DNA of 64,000 nt, taken from NCBI GenBank assembly GCA_013399305.1, contig VXAI01000195.1, forward strand, positions 62,001 to 126,000, read 5' to 3'. Both the position numbers and the translations under genes were made by a program. Shown here one piece after another: positions 48,847 through 59,745 of this stretch. The stretch is from Rostratula benghalensis (Eukaryota; Chordata; Aves; Charadriiformes; Rostratulidae). The notes under the pieces were generated by a model. It was not told where the DNA came from. It made no database searches and saw nothing but the letters and a program-made list of their open reading frames with translations. Each line of letters begins with the position of its first letter. Position 1 is the first letter of the stretch.

Positions 48847-51803
48847 TCAGAGTCCAAGGTACGCTCTTATCCAACGAAACAGGCTCTGAATCTGTCAGGA
48901 GAGTAAAGTCTAAAGGACAACGGTGACTTGGAAAGCAAAGCTCTGTACATTCTGGGTATGTGTTTGGCACCCAAATTTCATTGGAGAATGTTTGTGTTGT
49001 TGTTGTTGTTGGTTTTTTTTCTCTTTAAAGTCAGACAAAAGTGCAAAGCAATATAAATTAGGCCAAGTCCTTTCTTGACTTCTGATTTATTTCTGAAAAA
49101 CAAGCCATCAGAGTTCAGTTTCTACGGACAATTTACATGTGAAGCTTTGGGTTTCTCATTGCAGGGAAGGACAGGCTTCTCAAATTCATCTACTCCAAGT
49201 CAGTGAATTTGTAGTAAATTCAAAGACGACCACTGAGAGCGGGAAAGATTAAGAAATTTAGATATAGAATCGTGCTGCTTTGCATCTAACACAGCATCTA
49301 GAACCAAATTCTGACTTTAGCTGTCAATCAACATCTTCAGGCATGTAGTAGCCAAAAATCCAGTAGTTCAAGACTGTGAAACCCTGGAAAAGACAAAAGA
49401 CAAGCTGAGTCGAGAGCAGACACAAATCAAGATGCAATATTTGAAAATATCTTGGGGGGGGTGAGGAGGTAGGTGGAGGGGGTGGGGCTTAGGCCCTCAC
49501 CATCTTTTGCACTCCAGGCTGAAACTAAAAGACCTGCGAGGAGCACAACCCTCGTGGGAGACACCGGGGGTTGCTCCCTGTGAAATACTGCAAATCTTCC
49601 CTCGGAAGAGAAGGTGCTCTGACTCTGCTGAAGGAGAAGTGAGATTCTGAATGGCTCTAGTCCCCGGGGGTCACCGAGAGGTCGTAAGAAGGAACCCCCT
49701 CTTGGGGACCAAGAGGAGACCCAGCAGCCAGTCTCACTAAATCCGAATGCTGTTTACTGGATCAGTGACCTACACACAACTGCGAGATTTTCCTCCCTTC
49801 TCCACGCTGCAGAGGAGCAAGTCCTGCAACTCCAGTTGCTTTAATCCACGAGTTTTTAAGAAAAGAGACAAAAAACCCCGAGTCATTTTATATTTTGGTT
49901 GCCTTTTCCAGCCACGCGACTCCATTATTATTAGCGGGGAGCAAATTCTTCACGTGACCAAATCTGAACTTGGATTTTACACTTCCCAAACCCATTTTAC
50001 AGATGTTCTCCTGCTACGAAATTCCCATGGAAGGTCAAACCACCTTCGGGCACTTCCCCTCGACTCCCCTTCCCCCCAGCCCGAGGCCTAGCGCTTCACA
50101 GCGAATATTATGACTATCATCTGGTAACAATTTTTATCCTGTTACAATGAACAACAGGAATTCAACAGAAAGCACTGTAAGCTCTCGCAGCCAACTGCCA
50201 GGACTGTCAAAAATGATCCGCTTTGAAGAGGCACAACATTGTGGGCCTTGTAAAAAAAATAAAAAACGTCCAGGCCTGCTTCGAAATTCAGAAAGCTCTC
50301 ATGTTTGAAAGCATCTAAACCCGCTTCATAAAATGTCATAACGAAATATTAGCCATTTGACTGGAATTTTATGTAGATTTATGGGGTTTGGATCCTGAAG
50401 TCTGACCATCTGGTCAAAAAAGTGACATCCCAGCACCTCCCCTCTAGAGGCAATGGTTATTACTGGCCCGTGGTTACCAGCAGCAGCAGCTCCCAGGCTG
50501 TGGAGGGCTGCACAGTCCCAGCTGCGCACCACGCCAGCCCCGAGCCCCGCGGGAGCGTGGCGTGGGCAGGGTCTGAAGGGAAGAACAGGCTGCTGAAGGC
50601 ACCTCATGTCTGACTGACAACCCTCAACAACAGCGGGTCTCACAGCCCACACCTGACAACGGGGGAAAGCAAGACACCTGCACGTTGCTGATCCAGGAAC
50701 TGAGATGGATTTCACTCAACTCCTGATCTCCTTTGTACCCAAGACCCGCCCTGTATCCCTTCTCCATCCATCAAAGCTAAGAAAAGCGGGCTGCCAAATA
50801 CAACTCTGTCTTGGGGTTTTTTTTTAAAACCAAACCAATCTCAAATTGTAAGCTACCAGAGGTAAGCACTGGTGTGTGAACTGGAAAGACGAACGTTGTG
50901 CCTCCAACTACTATTGTCTTCTCACACAGCCTGTTCCACCTGCCCGAAAAGGGGAAAAATAGAAAAAAGTGCTCTGCAGAGAGGGAAAGCCATTCCTCGG
51001 AGTTTCCACAGCAGAAGGTCACTCAGGTATGGACCCAGGAGCAGGACAAAGTCCCCCAGGGACAGCAGCAAGCCTTCCACAGCACGGACACAGGTACAGC
51101 ACCCCACATCAGACAGACCACTTTGGAGTGGGAGGCAGAGGTAAGCAGCGCCGGAGGAAACTTTGGGGAGTTTCAGGGATTTACCCTCCCAGAAAGTTGT
51201 GTCTTTCAGTCCCTTCCCTGCCCTGCAGAGACATCACAGCCAGCAGCTCAGCCGACTCAGGTCTCTGCTCTCCTGCTGCGGGAGAACATCGTCTGCGAGT
51301 TTGTTCTTAAAATAGGGAATTAAGGGAAAGTTCCATTATCTGCCGATTCTGCACGCTAGCTCATCACTGTAGCGTAAGACTTCATATAATCAGCTCCATA
51401 ATTAAAGAAGTAATTACAGTTTCAGAGAGACAGGCAGCTCAGTCCAGCAATGGGCAGCTTTTTGCTTTGACCCTCCATCAAACGTGACGAGGCAATAATT
51501 CCAAATGTCCCATCCCAGGACATTATCCTGGGGTTTTTTTGTGAAATGCGAAGGAGTTGAGTTTTAGGAAAGGCAGGCAGCAGTTCCCTGAGGAGAGCTG
51601 ACAGGTGAGAGAAAACTACGAACCAGCATCTCAAAGTGTGCCTTCACAAGGGAAAGTTGTTCCCAGCCAGAAGCAGAGATCCACAGGACTGAAAAACCTC
51701 GAGGAACTCATGTCTGCAGCAGGGATAAACACTTACAGGTAGATAACAAACATCCCTGCTGACATCAAGGTGGGCTTTCCCACAGCGTTTAAGCAAATTA
51801 TTC

Positions 51804-52215
51804 ACTGAATCAGGGAATTGTCAGAGCTGGAAGGGACCTCTAGACCTCACCCAGTCCCACTCCCCTGCTAAAGCAGGGTTGCCCAGAGCACATCCCTCAG
51901 GGCTGCATCCAGGAGGGGCTTGAAGGTCTCCAGAGAAGGGGACTCCACACCCTGTCTGGGCAGCCTCTGCCAGGGCTTTGATACCCTCACCTCAAAGAAT
52001 TTTTTTTTTCACATTTAAAAGGAACTTCCCAAGTTCCAGCTTGTGCCTGTTGCCCCTCATCCTGTCACTGGGAACCACTGAGAAGAGTCCGGCTCCATCC
52101 TCCTTCAACCCACCCTTCAGATACTTGTGAGCATGAAGAAGGTCTCCCCTCAGCCTTCTCTTCTCCAGGCTCAAGAGTCCCAGCTCTCCCAGCCTTTCTT
52201 CATCTCACCATCATC
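51804..52215 (-). mobile_element. CR1 LINE fragment in the FBXW11 3'UTR intron
   Basis: It begins with the inverted CR1 3' end (gagctggaagggacctctag) and runs to the [26 protein letters not shown] region on the minus strand. It has the same orientation as FBXW11. Confidence 0.92.
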
Positions 52216-52949
52216 TTTGTTCCCCTGTGCTGGACCATCTGCTCTAAATCCAGTCAACCCCTCCTGCTGGGGCAGCGTTACCCCTCACTCCTCTCACTGC
52301 GCTGCCTCCGCTTCCCTGGGAGCCCCAGGGCTCAGCAGGGGCAGGGATGGTGCTGCAGAGAGGGGCCAGGGCTCTGCTCTGGCAATTCCTGTCCTTCCAC
52401 ATCCTGCTATTTATAGCACAAAGTGCAATTGTTGGCAGGGATATAGATGACATAAGGAAAAGAATCCTCTGTCCCAACACAGAGATGGACAGCAGAGCTC
52501 TCACCCGCTGTGCTCCCAGAACTGAATGACGCTGACTTGCAGAAAAGCAGACACAAAACCAGGCAAAGTTCACCTGGAGTGTTTCTGACAGCCCCCAGCT
52601 GCCCTACACAGTGGCATTTTTAAGTTGTGAAAGCCTTGGTACCATTTGTGCTTATCTCAGAACTGCTCATTTCTGACGAGCATTTGTCCAAAGATCACAG
52701 GTCTGTTCAGTTTACGGGAGACACATTACAACGTTCGACCTAAAGATTCACACGGTGAATAAATGCATCAAGAACTCTAGCAGGCTCCCATTTCCCAGGG
52801 TACCTGGAATTCTTGTGCAATACACCAAGTCTCCTCCAGTTCCAGAAATATTATGAATATGTAGTAACCTTCCATGAAAGGAGGGAAGATAACATGACAC
52901 GATTTATAAGCTCAAGTGTCACCCACAAAGACTAGAAAGTGAAAGAGGT

Positions 52950-53236
52950 GGCATAAGAGGTTCCTCTAGGACAAGAGGAAATGGCCTCAAGTTGTGCCAG
53001 GAGAGGTTCGGGTTGGGTATTAGGAACAAATTTTACACAGAAAGGGTTCTGAAGCCTTGGACTGGGCTGCCCAGGGAAGGGGTTGAGGCACCATCCCTGG
53101 AGGGATTCAACAGCCAGGTTGACAGAGTGCTGAGTGACATGGGTCAGTGATGGTGTTTATCAAGGTTAGGTTGATGGTTGGACTGGATGGTCCTAAAGGT
53201 TCCTTCCCACCCAGACAATTCTACGATTCTGTGACG
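52950..53236 (+). mobile_element. CR1 LINE fragment, antisense to FBXW11
   Basis: This is a CR1 3' part ending ggttccttcccacccagaca and attctacgattctgtga. It lies about 115 bp upstream (plus-strand coordinates) of the FBXW11 exon at 53351-53539, just inside the 3'UTR intron. Confidence 0.92.
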
Positions 53237-53377
53237 TAAGTTTTATTTCCTTAAGGAAAATACCACCTTGTGGAATATCACCTTGTTGCCGACCTGCAGG
53301 CAGGAGTGATGACTTCAGACACCTATAATACATCCAAGAAGGACCCTTACCTTCTGAGGGCAGTAAAGTGCAGACTG

Positions 53378-53539
53378 TTATCTGGAGATGTAGGTGTATG
53401 TTCTAGACGGAGAGCGGGTCTCGTTCTGGGCACTGGGTGGCACATTTAAGAAGTCCCAAATGAGAATTGTATCGTCGTGGGAACTACTAATGATCTGAAA
53501 TTCATCGAACTGGAGTCTGAAGACACGTCCCGAATGTTC
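53378..53539 (-). CDS. FBXW11: FBXW11 last coding exon: WD7, C-terminal tail and stop
   Basis: There are 162 coding nt with TAA at 53378-53380. The exon reads [20 protein letters not shown], then [15 protein letters not shown] and the conserved tail [11 protein letters not shown]. The exon itself continues 27 nt past the stop to a strong AAG|GTAAGG donor whose last exonic base is 53351, so the 3'UTR is spliced. Confidence 0.95.
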
Positions 53540-56500
53540 CTGTGAGCAACAGGAAAAGGGTCAGCAGGGCAGGAAGAGGGCAACATCCATCTCCAAGCTA
53601 CAGCACGCCCACAGAAGGGGAAAGAATCAACGTCGTAAGGCAAACCCCTCGTGATAAAGGGATAGAAAACTTAAGCAACAGCCTTAAATCTGACACTCTC
53701 CTGAAGGGATGTGAGTTCCCGTGGCAATCCCTGCGGCTCAGCCTCCCCTTCCAAACCCAGGGGTCAGGAGAAAGGTGTGGGAAAGGTTCACAAGATTCCT
53801 CCCCTCGTTTGAGAAATTTAAAGGCAGCACTAGAGTGACAGTAGGGAAACACACCAAAAACTAGAATTATTTGTAGCGTCAGATTCATTTTTGTTTGGGT
53901 TTGTGTTTTTTAAGAGTATCTGAGAATGTCAAACTAGAAAACCTTGACCTTTCTTTTAAGCTCACATCCAAATCATTCAGGATATAACAATATACATAGC
54001 TTTTTCTTTATTATTAAAATAAGCAGCAGCTTTATAAAACGTCCTGAGTTCCTCACCTATCCCACTACAGTGTAACAAAATGCCTGTTCAACCTTTAAAG
54101 ACTGCAGATACCCCCAAACGAGTGAGTTTTACATACCACTAACGTACGCAAGCACAATGTACTTGCTGGGGCACGAGGGTCAAGAGCAGCTTGCAAGTCC
54201 CAAACTTTAATTTTGCTATAAAGTAAAATGAGAAGGTCATTAATGAGAGAGTCGTTTCAAGTATAAGCCTAGAAGAAACATCTAAAGCAACGGGAAGCAG
54301 GCCAGATTCTCCCCAAGCTGATTCTCCCTTCAGCAGCAGCAAACGCTAGGATCTGTTGTCACTAAAATACTCAATTTCTAAAATGCTGACACTTTTGTCA
54401 CTATTTCCTTTTAGTAGGAAATACAGCGATGCCTCGGGCATAGACCAAGCAGGTTGGTTACATGAAAGACAAACTGACCATAAGCCCAGGAGAGGTATGG
54501 AGCTGCAGAAGAGCTCACAGCTCTGCCCAGGAGGTGCAAAGTTCTCGGGGACAATTGAGCTGGGGCTGCCAACCCCAGCAGGACACCCAACCCAGATGGA
54601 AATGCTAGAGACAAACACAGCTCAAGAATTGTTTTCAAAACCTCTACAGTTCACTTGTGTAAATCAGGCAGAGGAAGAAACAGAGAATTTGGCCATGGAT
54701 ATAAGCTGTCCTGAATCCAGGACACACTGAAAAGCAGGTCAGAAGCACTAACAGTGGGGGTTCTGCCTACACCCTACCAGAGATGGTCACTGAAGAGTCC
54801 CGAGAGCCCCACGAGATACATTTATGCTCACAATAAATATTTGGAGTGCTGCTGCCTTACAAAAATAGAAAGCCTAAACTATTCTGAGCACACTGGCAAG
54901 GAAAAATTCCTGAGGGAAGAAACAAAGAAATGCTCTTAGAGTGGCCATCACTTCAGCCAAACTAAAGTTTTCTTTCCACGGACAGTCAAACTTGACCGGT
55001 AACACAATTAGTGACTGTGCTGAAGAGCACCAGAAGAGCAGTTTCTTGGCTACTTCGAAGTGCAGCCTGCTGTGTTGAGATGCTCAAGCAGCAGCCACTG
55101 GGTTGAGCATCAATCCATTGGTCAAATCAGAAAAGAGCCCTTACACAAGGGAAAGGAGACCTTGATGACTTTCAAAATATGCTTTGCTAAGAAAAGCGAT
55201 ATTTTTTTTTTTTTAATTTCTTTCAAAAAAACATACCCATCATAGGCTCCACTAACAATCCTCTTGTTGTCGAACCTGATGCATCGAACCAGTTCTTCAT
55301 GGCCTTCTAATACTCTTAAACAGGCACCACATTCGATGTCCCAGAGCCTTAAGAAAAGAGAGAAGGGTTTTGATTACACTCCGGGCTCTACGCTGCTCCT
55401 CAGCCGCGCCGGCAGCACTTTAAAACACCCTACGGACCGGGTTCCTGGGAGAGATATCCCATAATACCCTTAAAAAGGCACGAGAACCACGAGAGGTTTC
55501 TTGCCAGCAGTTTGGAGCTAGGTTTGTCGAGTCTGAGTCGGGCCATTCACATCCCATGCCAGCGCAGGTCTGATCTGTGTTATCATGGGGAACGTTAACA
55601 CGCAGTTTTCTATTCTGCAGGAGCCATGGGTTAGAGGTTCAGAGAGGAATTCAGAAAACCAGAGAGCAAGGTCTTCCTCATGCCAAGCTGAGGACAAGGC
55701 GATAAAACCATAGCCATGAATCCGGAGGTTCCGTTTACCTTTGACACAAACCCCAGGGTCCCGCTCACTTTTTGCAGGGCCGTGACACGTTTACTCCAGC
55801 ACCCGATTCACTTTGGCTCCCCCCTCACCTGCTCCAGTATCAAGTCCCACCAGGGATGGCTTTTCCATGTCAGGAGGGCACCGAAAGTCAGAGGAGAACC
55901 CCTTTTCACACCGTCACACACCGACGGCAGCTCCTGGGTACCCACCTAATGGTGTTGTCTGATGACCCGCTGACCACCAGCCGATCCCTGTACTGCAGGC
56001 ACGCGATGCCACGCTTGTGCCCGTTCAGAGTCCGGACAAACTCACACGTGCTTGTGCTCCAGACCTGTGAAACACAAGGGGAATGCTCTTCTGAGAACTA
56101 CACCCAAACAAGGGGTTTGAATTTCCAGTAGGAGCTGTTAGGAATTCACAACCGCAAGAGGCCTGAGGCCTACCTTTGCTGGAGAGGGGAACGAGGTGTC
56201 CCCCACAGAGTACTACCTTTGCTGGAGAGGGGAATAAAACGTCCCCCCCAGAGTAATGCCCTGGGCAAGGAGTGGGAACCTGGAGTTAAGGGAAGAACGG
56301 CGCCATGGGGACACACTGGTGACAAAAGCCACGGGGCATGGCTACTGCAGAAGGGGTCAATGAGAAAAGCTGGGAGGGGTTGTATATGAAATATTTTCAG
56401 GTGGTAGAGACTGCCCCAAATTATTTCCAAAAAATTGATTACAATCAAACCTTAATAAATTAGAACGTGTTTTTAAAAGTGGAAGTTATCACATACACAA

Positions 56501-59500
56501 AACCCCCACATTTTTTCACCAAAGGCACCGCCAGCAAACCAGCAGCAAGAGAAGGACGAAACCACAGCCTGTAAAAGTTTGGTGGCTGCTTCTTTCTTAA
56601 CCTGAAAACAATTCAATCAACTCCCCCCATTTTTAATGACCTGTAATTGGAGTTGCTACATAGAGTGGCTCATTTTCCAACACAGAGGGGAGGGGGATCT
56701 CTGGCAGGCATTTGGGCATTAAAACCGCCAAGAGCTTTGTGGCACGGCCTGAGGTGGCTCTGGGGTTAGAGAGGGGAGGCTGGGCTTTTATTTTTTTTTT
56801 TTTTTCAGAATTGTAGGACAGAAGCCACAAAAATGTTCCCAGCCTGGTTCTGTGTGCGAAGGCATCGACAGCCGGGGAGAAGCCGCGGTGGCTTCACGGT
56901 GAGGGGACAAGGGACAGAAGTGCCTACAAACACCTCGGGGCTACTCGGAGGTGAACGTGCTCAGAAGCTTTTCTGGCTTTTTTTTTTGGTTTTTTTTTTC
57001 CAGGCCTGGAGTGGAGCTCTGCTGACTTGGAGCTCTGCTGACTTACTTTAATGGTCCTGTCACCTGAGGCCGACACGATGTACTTGTCATCGAAGTCCAC
57101 CACATTAACAGCAGCACGATGGCCCACCAGGACGCGGCGCAGGGTGATGTCCGTAGGCGATGCCATATCCCAAACAGCAATCGACCTGTCCTTGGAGCAG
57201 GTCACCATCAAGCCATTGCTGAACCTCAAATGAAGCACCGCCTCGTTGTGATGGATCAACGTGTTCAGAACTTCACCTGTATTTACATCCCAGACTCTGC
57301 AAGAGAAAAGGATTTTATTCCAAATGAAGGCTGGTGGCTCTGCATGGTGTAATGACTAAACCATGCACAAGTCTAACAGAGCTCCCTGGGTGGTGAACAT
57401 CTCTTAGGGCTGGGGGAAGGCCTGGAAGGGTGCAGGGCAAGTATCCTAACTCAGCAACGAACAGTTAGGCCAGGAAATGCCTAAGCTGGGACCACTGCAA
57501 CAATTCCACAACTCTTCCAGGGTGACTAAAGCTTGCATGATATATAAATTGATGAAACAGACCAAATCCAATACCACAGAATCACACGGGGTTGGAAGGG
57601 ACCTCTGGAAATCATCCAGTCCAACCCCCTGCCAGAGCAGGGCCCACAGAAATACAGCCAGGAGGGTTTGAATGTCTCCAGAGATGGAGACTCCACCACC
57701 TCGCCAGGCAACCTCTGCCAGGGCTCTGCCACCCTCAAAGGGAAGAAGTTCCTCCTCATGTTGAGAAGGAACTTCTCATGGTCAAGTTTGTCCCCATTCC
57801 CTCTTGTCCTGTCCCTGGGCACCACTGAAAAAAGCCTGGCCCCTTCCTCATGACACCCAACCTTTAAGTATTTCCAGGTGTTGATCAGATCCCCCCTCAG
57901 CCTTCTCTTCTCCAGACTAAAAAGGCCCAAGTCCCTCAGCCTTTCCTCATCAGAGAGATGCTCCAGGCCCCTTATTCATCCTCATAGCCCTTTGCTGTCC
58001 CCTCTCCAGCAGTTCCCTGTCCTTCTTGACCTGAGGAGCATGGAACTGGACCCAGTGCTCCAGATGGGCCTGCCCAGGGCAGAGCAGAGGGGCAGGATGA
58101 CCTCTTTCCACCTGCTGGTCACACTTTTCCCCAGGACGCCAGTGGCCTTCTTAGCCACAAAGGTACATTGTTGGATCATGGGCTCATGCTGGGTCTTGTT
58201 GGTCACCAGAACTCCCAGTTTTTTTCTTCAGCCTTCCAGTAAGAGTCATAATTAAGAGATGTCAGAAGGCAGTAAAAGAAACCCTTCGGGATACGCCTTG
58301 AATGACTCAGATCAATCAATTCCTTCAAAATTCTTAACACTAAAGAAAAAAAAGAAGTGACAGATTTGGAAAAAAAACATGTATTGAATGTGATGCTTTG
58401 CCAAGTATGAAAATCTTGGGTTTGGGATATTAGTGCCACATTCATAATAGGGATGTTTTCTGATATTTAGAGACTACTGTAAATATTCCCAGCCCTGATA
58501 GTCAAATTATTTTTGTGCAAAACCTTAACTCTCACCTGACTGTAGAGTCTGAAGATCCAGTTACAATGACTCTTTCATCGTACTGCAGACAAAGAACCGA
58601 GCCAGTATGTCCTGTTAATACCTTCAAACATTCCAAGCTTGTTTTGTCCCAAATCTGTTAAAAACAACAAGTATAAATGGCTTATCAAGGTAAGAATAAA
58701 GATCTAAGTCTTGAACATTGCAGCAACTGCAACGACTGGAGAGAGCAGGAAGAATCCACGGCAGTTGGTAGGTCTGACCAGAGGGTCTCCCCTCCCTCAT
58801 GGGCTCAAGAAAGTCCTGATGCAAGTTTTTGACAGAACAGTGGAAAAAACAAGGGTTATGAAATGACAAAAGCCTGGTTTGCAAAAGGAAAGGCCATGGA
58901 TGATTAGTGTGAAAGCAAAGTCCTGGCAATGACAAGACACACAGCTAAGAACTATGGCACACACAGATTCTTCATTCACACTTCGGGGATTCTGATGTCA
59001 CGAGCATTTCTTTGTGGTCAATACTATGGATCTCTGGCAAACACCTCCCAGAGCTTCCAGAGCAAAGTGCAGGTGTGAACTTTACCAGGCTGTGGAAGAT
59101 TTCCCCTCCCCATAAACCCTGCACAGATAAATACCATCCCGTGAAGGGACAAGAGGAAGCAAAGAAACAGGAGCACTCAGCTTTCCAGGGCAGCATTATC
59201 ACAGAATCATCAAATGGTTTGGGTCAGAAGGGACCTTACAGCCCATCCAGTGCCACCCCCTGCCCTGGGCAGGGACACCTCCCACCACACCAGGTTCTCC
59301 AAGCCCCATCCAACCTGGCCTTGAACCCCTCCAGGGATGGGGCAGCCACAGCTTCTCTGGGCAACCCAGGCCAGGCTCTCACCACCCTCACAGCAAGATC
59401 TCAGCTCAATCTCCCCTCTTTCAGTGTCAAACCCTTCCCCCTCCTCCTATGGCTCCCCTCCCTGATCCAGAGTCCCTCCCCAGCTTTCCTGGAACCCCTT

Positions 59501-59745
59501 TAGGGACTGGAAAGGTCACCCCAGAGCCTTCTCTTCTCCAGGCTGAACCCCCCCAAGTCTCTCAGCCTGTTGTCATGGGGAATATCTCTAAGGAACAGAG
59601 GGCTTACCTTGATGGAGTTATCTCGTAGGCCACTGATAATCTTTTCATCATCGTACTGTAAACAGTAGACACCTTTGCTGTTTTCAGAGCGGCACTGAAT
59701 CCTCTGCAAATTGTGCCGCCCGCATCGCCAGTTGGATTCTATAGT
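53378..59745 (-). CDS. FBXW11: FBXW11 (beta-TrCP2), C-terminal WD40 half, seven coding exons, 5' end outside window
   Basis: This is the substrate-recognition subunit of an SCF ubiquitin ligase. The family's WD40 propeller binds phosphorylated DSGxxS degrons such as those in beta-catenin and I-kappa-B. Seven minus-strand exons (59608-59745, 58536-58654, 57047-57296, 55946-56064, 55237-55347, 54137-54215, 53378-53539) join in phase to 978 nt, 325 residues plus TAA. They cover all seven WD repeats and the terminal SRTYTYISR. All internal junctions are GT-AG. The [16 protein letters not shown] stretch fits FBXW11 rather than its paralogue BTRC, which from memory has [16 protein letters not shown] there. 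The full family protein is about 540 residues, so roughly the first 215 (dimerisation region and F-box) must lie beyond 64000; I looked for those exons in 59746-64000 and did not see them. No frameshift or premature stop is visible, so the gene looks intact here. Confidence 0.96.
54137..54215 (-). CDS. FBXW11: FBXW11 coding exon: WD6
   Basis: The exon is 79 nt and reads [20 protein letters not shown] to CLRTLV. It includes the long inter-strand loop after the WD of blade 6 that is characteristic of beta-TrCP proteins. The donor is GTATGT and the acceptor ttatAG. Confidence 0.95.
55237..55347 (-). CDS. FBXW11: FBXW11 coding exon: end of WD5 and start of WD6
   Basis: The exon is 111 nt and reads [20 protein letters not shown] through RIVSGAYDG, with the last glycine codon split. 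The donor is GTATGT and the acceptor tcttaAG. A T-rich run sits just past the donor on the plus strand. Confidence 0.95.
55946..56064 (-). CDS. FBXW11: FBXW11 coding exon: end of WD4 and WD5
   Basis: The exon is 119 nt. It reads [20 protein letters not shown] and ends [10 protein letters not shown] with a split arginine codon. The donor is GTGGGT, weaker than consensus, and the acceptor is tttcacAG. Confidence 0.95.
56171..56256. repeat. 43-bp tandem duplication in an FBXW11 intron
   Basis: Two adjoining 43-bp copies begin tacctttgctggagagggga (56171-56213 and 56214-56256) and differ at several positions. It lies about 110 bp from the acceptor of exon 55946-56064. Confidence 0.85.
57013..57044. 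repeat. Exact 16-bp tandem duplication touching a splice donor
   Basis: ggagctctgctgactt is repeated twice without a gap. The second copy overlaps the GTAAGT donor of FBXW11 exon 57047-57296. Confidence 0.9.
57047..57296 (-). CDS. FBXW11: FBXW11 coding exon: WD2 tail, WD3, most of WD4
   Basis: This is the largest coding exon here (250 nt). It starts by completing the split arginine and continues [22 protein letters not shown]3 contains [18 protein letters not shown] and WD4 ends SASGDRTIK before a GTAAGT donor. The residues ASPTD match what I recall of BTRC, while mammalian FBXW11 has ASATD as I remember it. The surrounding exon is FBXW11-like, so this is a single-residue difference. An exact 16-bp tandem duplication abuts the donor. 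Confidence 0.96.
57572..58222 (-). mobile_element. CR1 LINE fragment (left arm of inverted pair)
   Basis: This roughly 650-bp CR1 is in the intron between exons 57047-57296 and 58536-58654, in gene orientation. Its 3' end begins cacagaatcacacggggttg. It is very similar to the plus-strand copy at about 62590-63228; a stretch of roughly 300 bp is nearly identical. Confidence 0.93.
58536..58654 (-). CDS. FBXW11: FBXW11 coding exon: end of WD1 and most of WD2
   Basis: The exon is 119 nt. It reads [20 protein letters not shown] and closes with [10 protein letters not shown], the last arginine codon being split over the intron. The donor is GTGAGA and the acceptor ttaacAG. The GH...WD spacing of consecutive blades is preserved across the junction. 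Confidence 0.95.
59199..59578 (-). mobile_element. CR1 LINE fragment next to an FBXW11 exon
   Basis: This is a different CR1 subfamily, beginning cacagaatcatcaaatggtt. It reaches to about 30 bp from the splice donor of exon 59608-59745, in gene orientation, and keeps the CR1 ORF2 signature [12 protein letters not shown] in frame with that exon. Confidence 0.9.
59608..59745 (-). CDS. FBXW11: FBXW11 coding exon: linker and first WD blade
   Basis: The exon is 138 nt and phase 0 at both ends. It opens with [18 protein letters not shown] and ends with GLRDNSIK just before a GTAAGC donor. The acceptor is ctcctcAG. It carries the linker from the F-box region and the first strands of WD blade 1. A CR1 copy ends about 30 bp beyond the donor, so retention of this intron would add CR1-derived residues (see findings). 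Confidence 0.95.

Larger units (their letters stand above)
46735..49383 (-). other. FBXW11: FBXW11 terminal 3'UTR exon
   Basis: The exon begins after a good acceptor (gtcttttccAG, exon base 49383) and is the natural partner of the donor at 53350/53349. The intron between is about 4 kb. No long open frame runs through it. It contains an exact 44-bp tandem duplication, a 12-13 bp minisatellite, several long internal A tracts (T runs on the plus strand), and AATAAA signals at 46751-46756 and 46689-46694. The 3' end is inferred from those signals and may be off by tens of bases. A transcript about 2.6 kb longer than the coding part is implied. Confidence 0.75.
49384..53350 (-). other. FBXW11: FBXW11 3'UTR intron
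   Basis: The donor AAG|GTAAGG lies 27 nt after the stop codon and the acceptor gtcttttccAG at 49384-49385. It holds two CR1 fragments in opposite orientations. Otherwise I see nothing in it. Confidence 0.7.
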
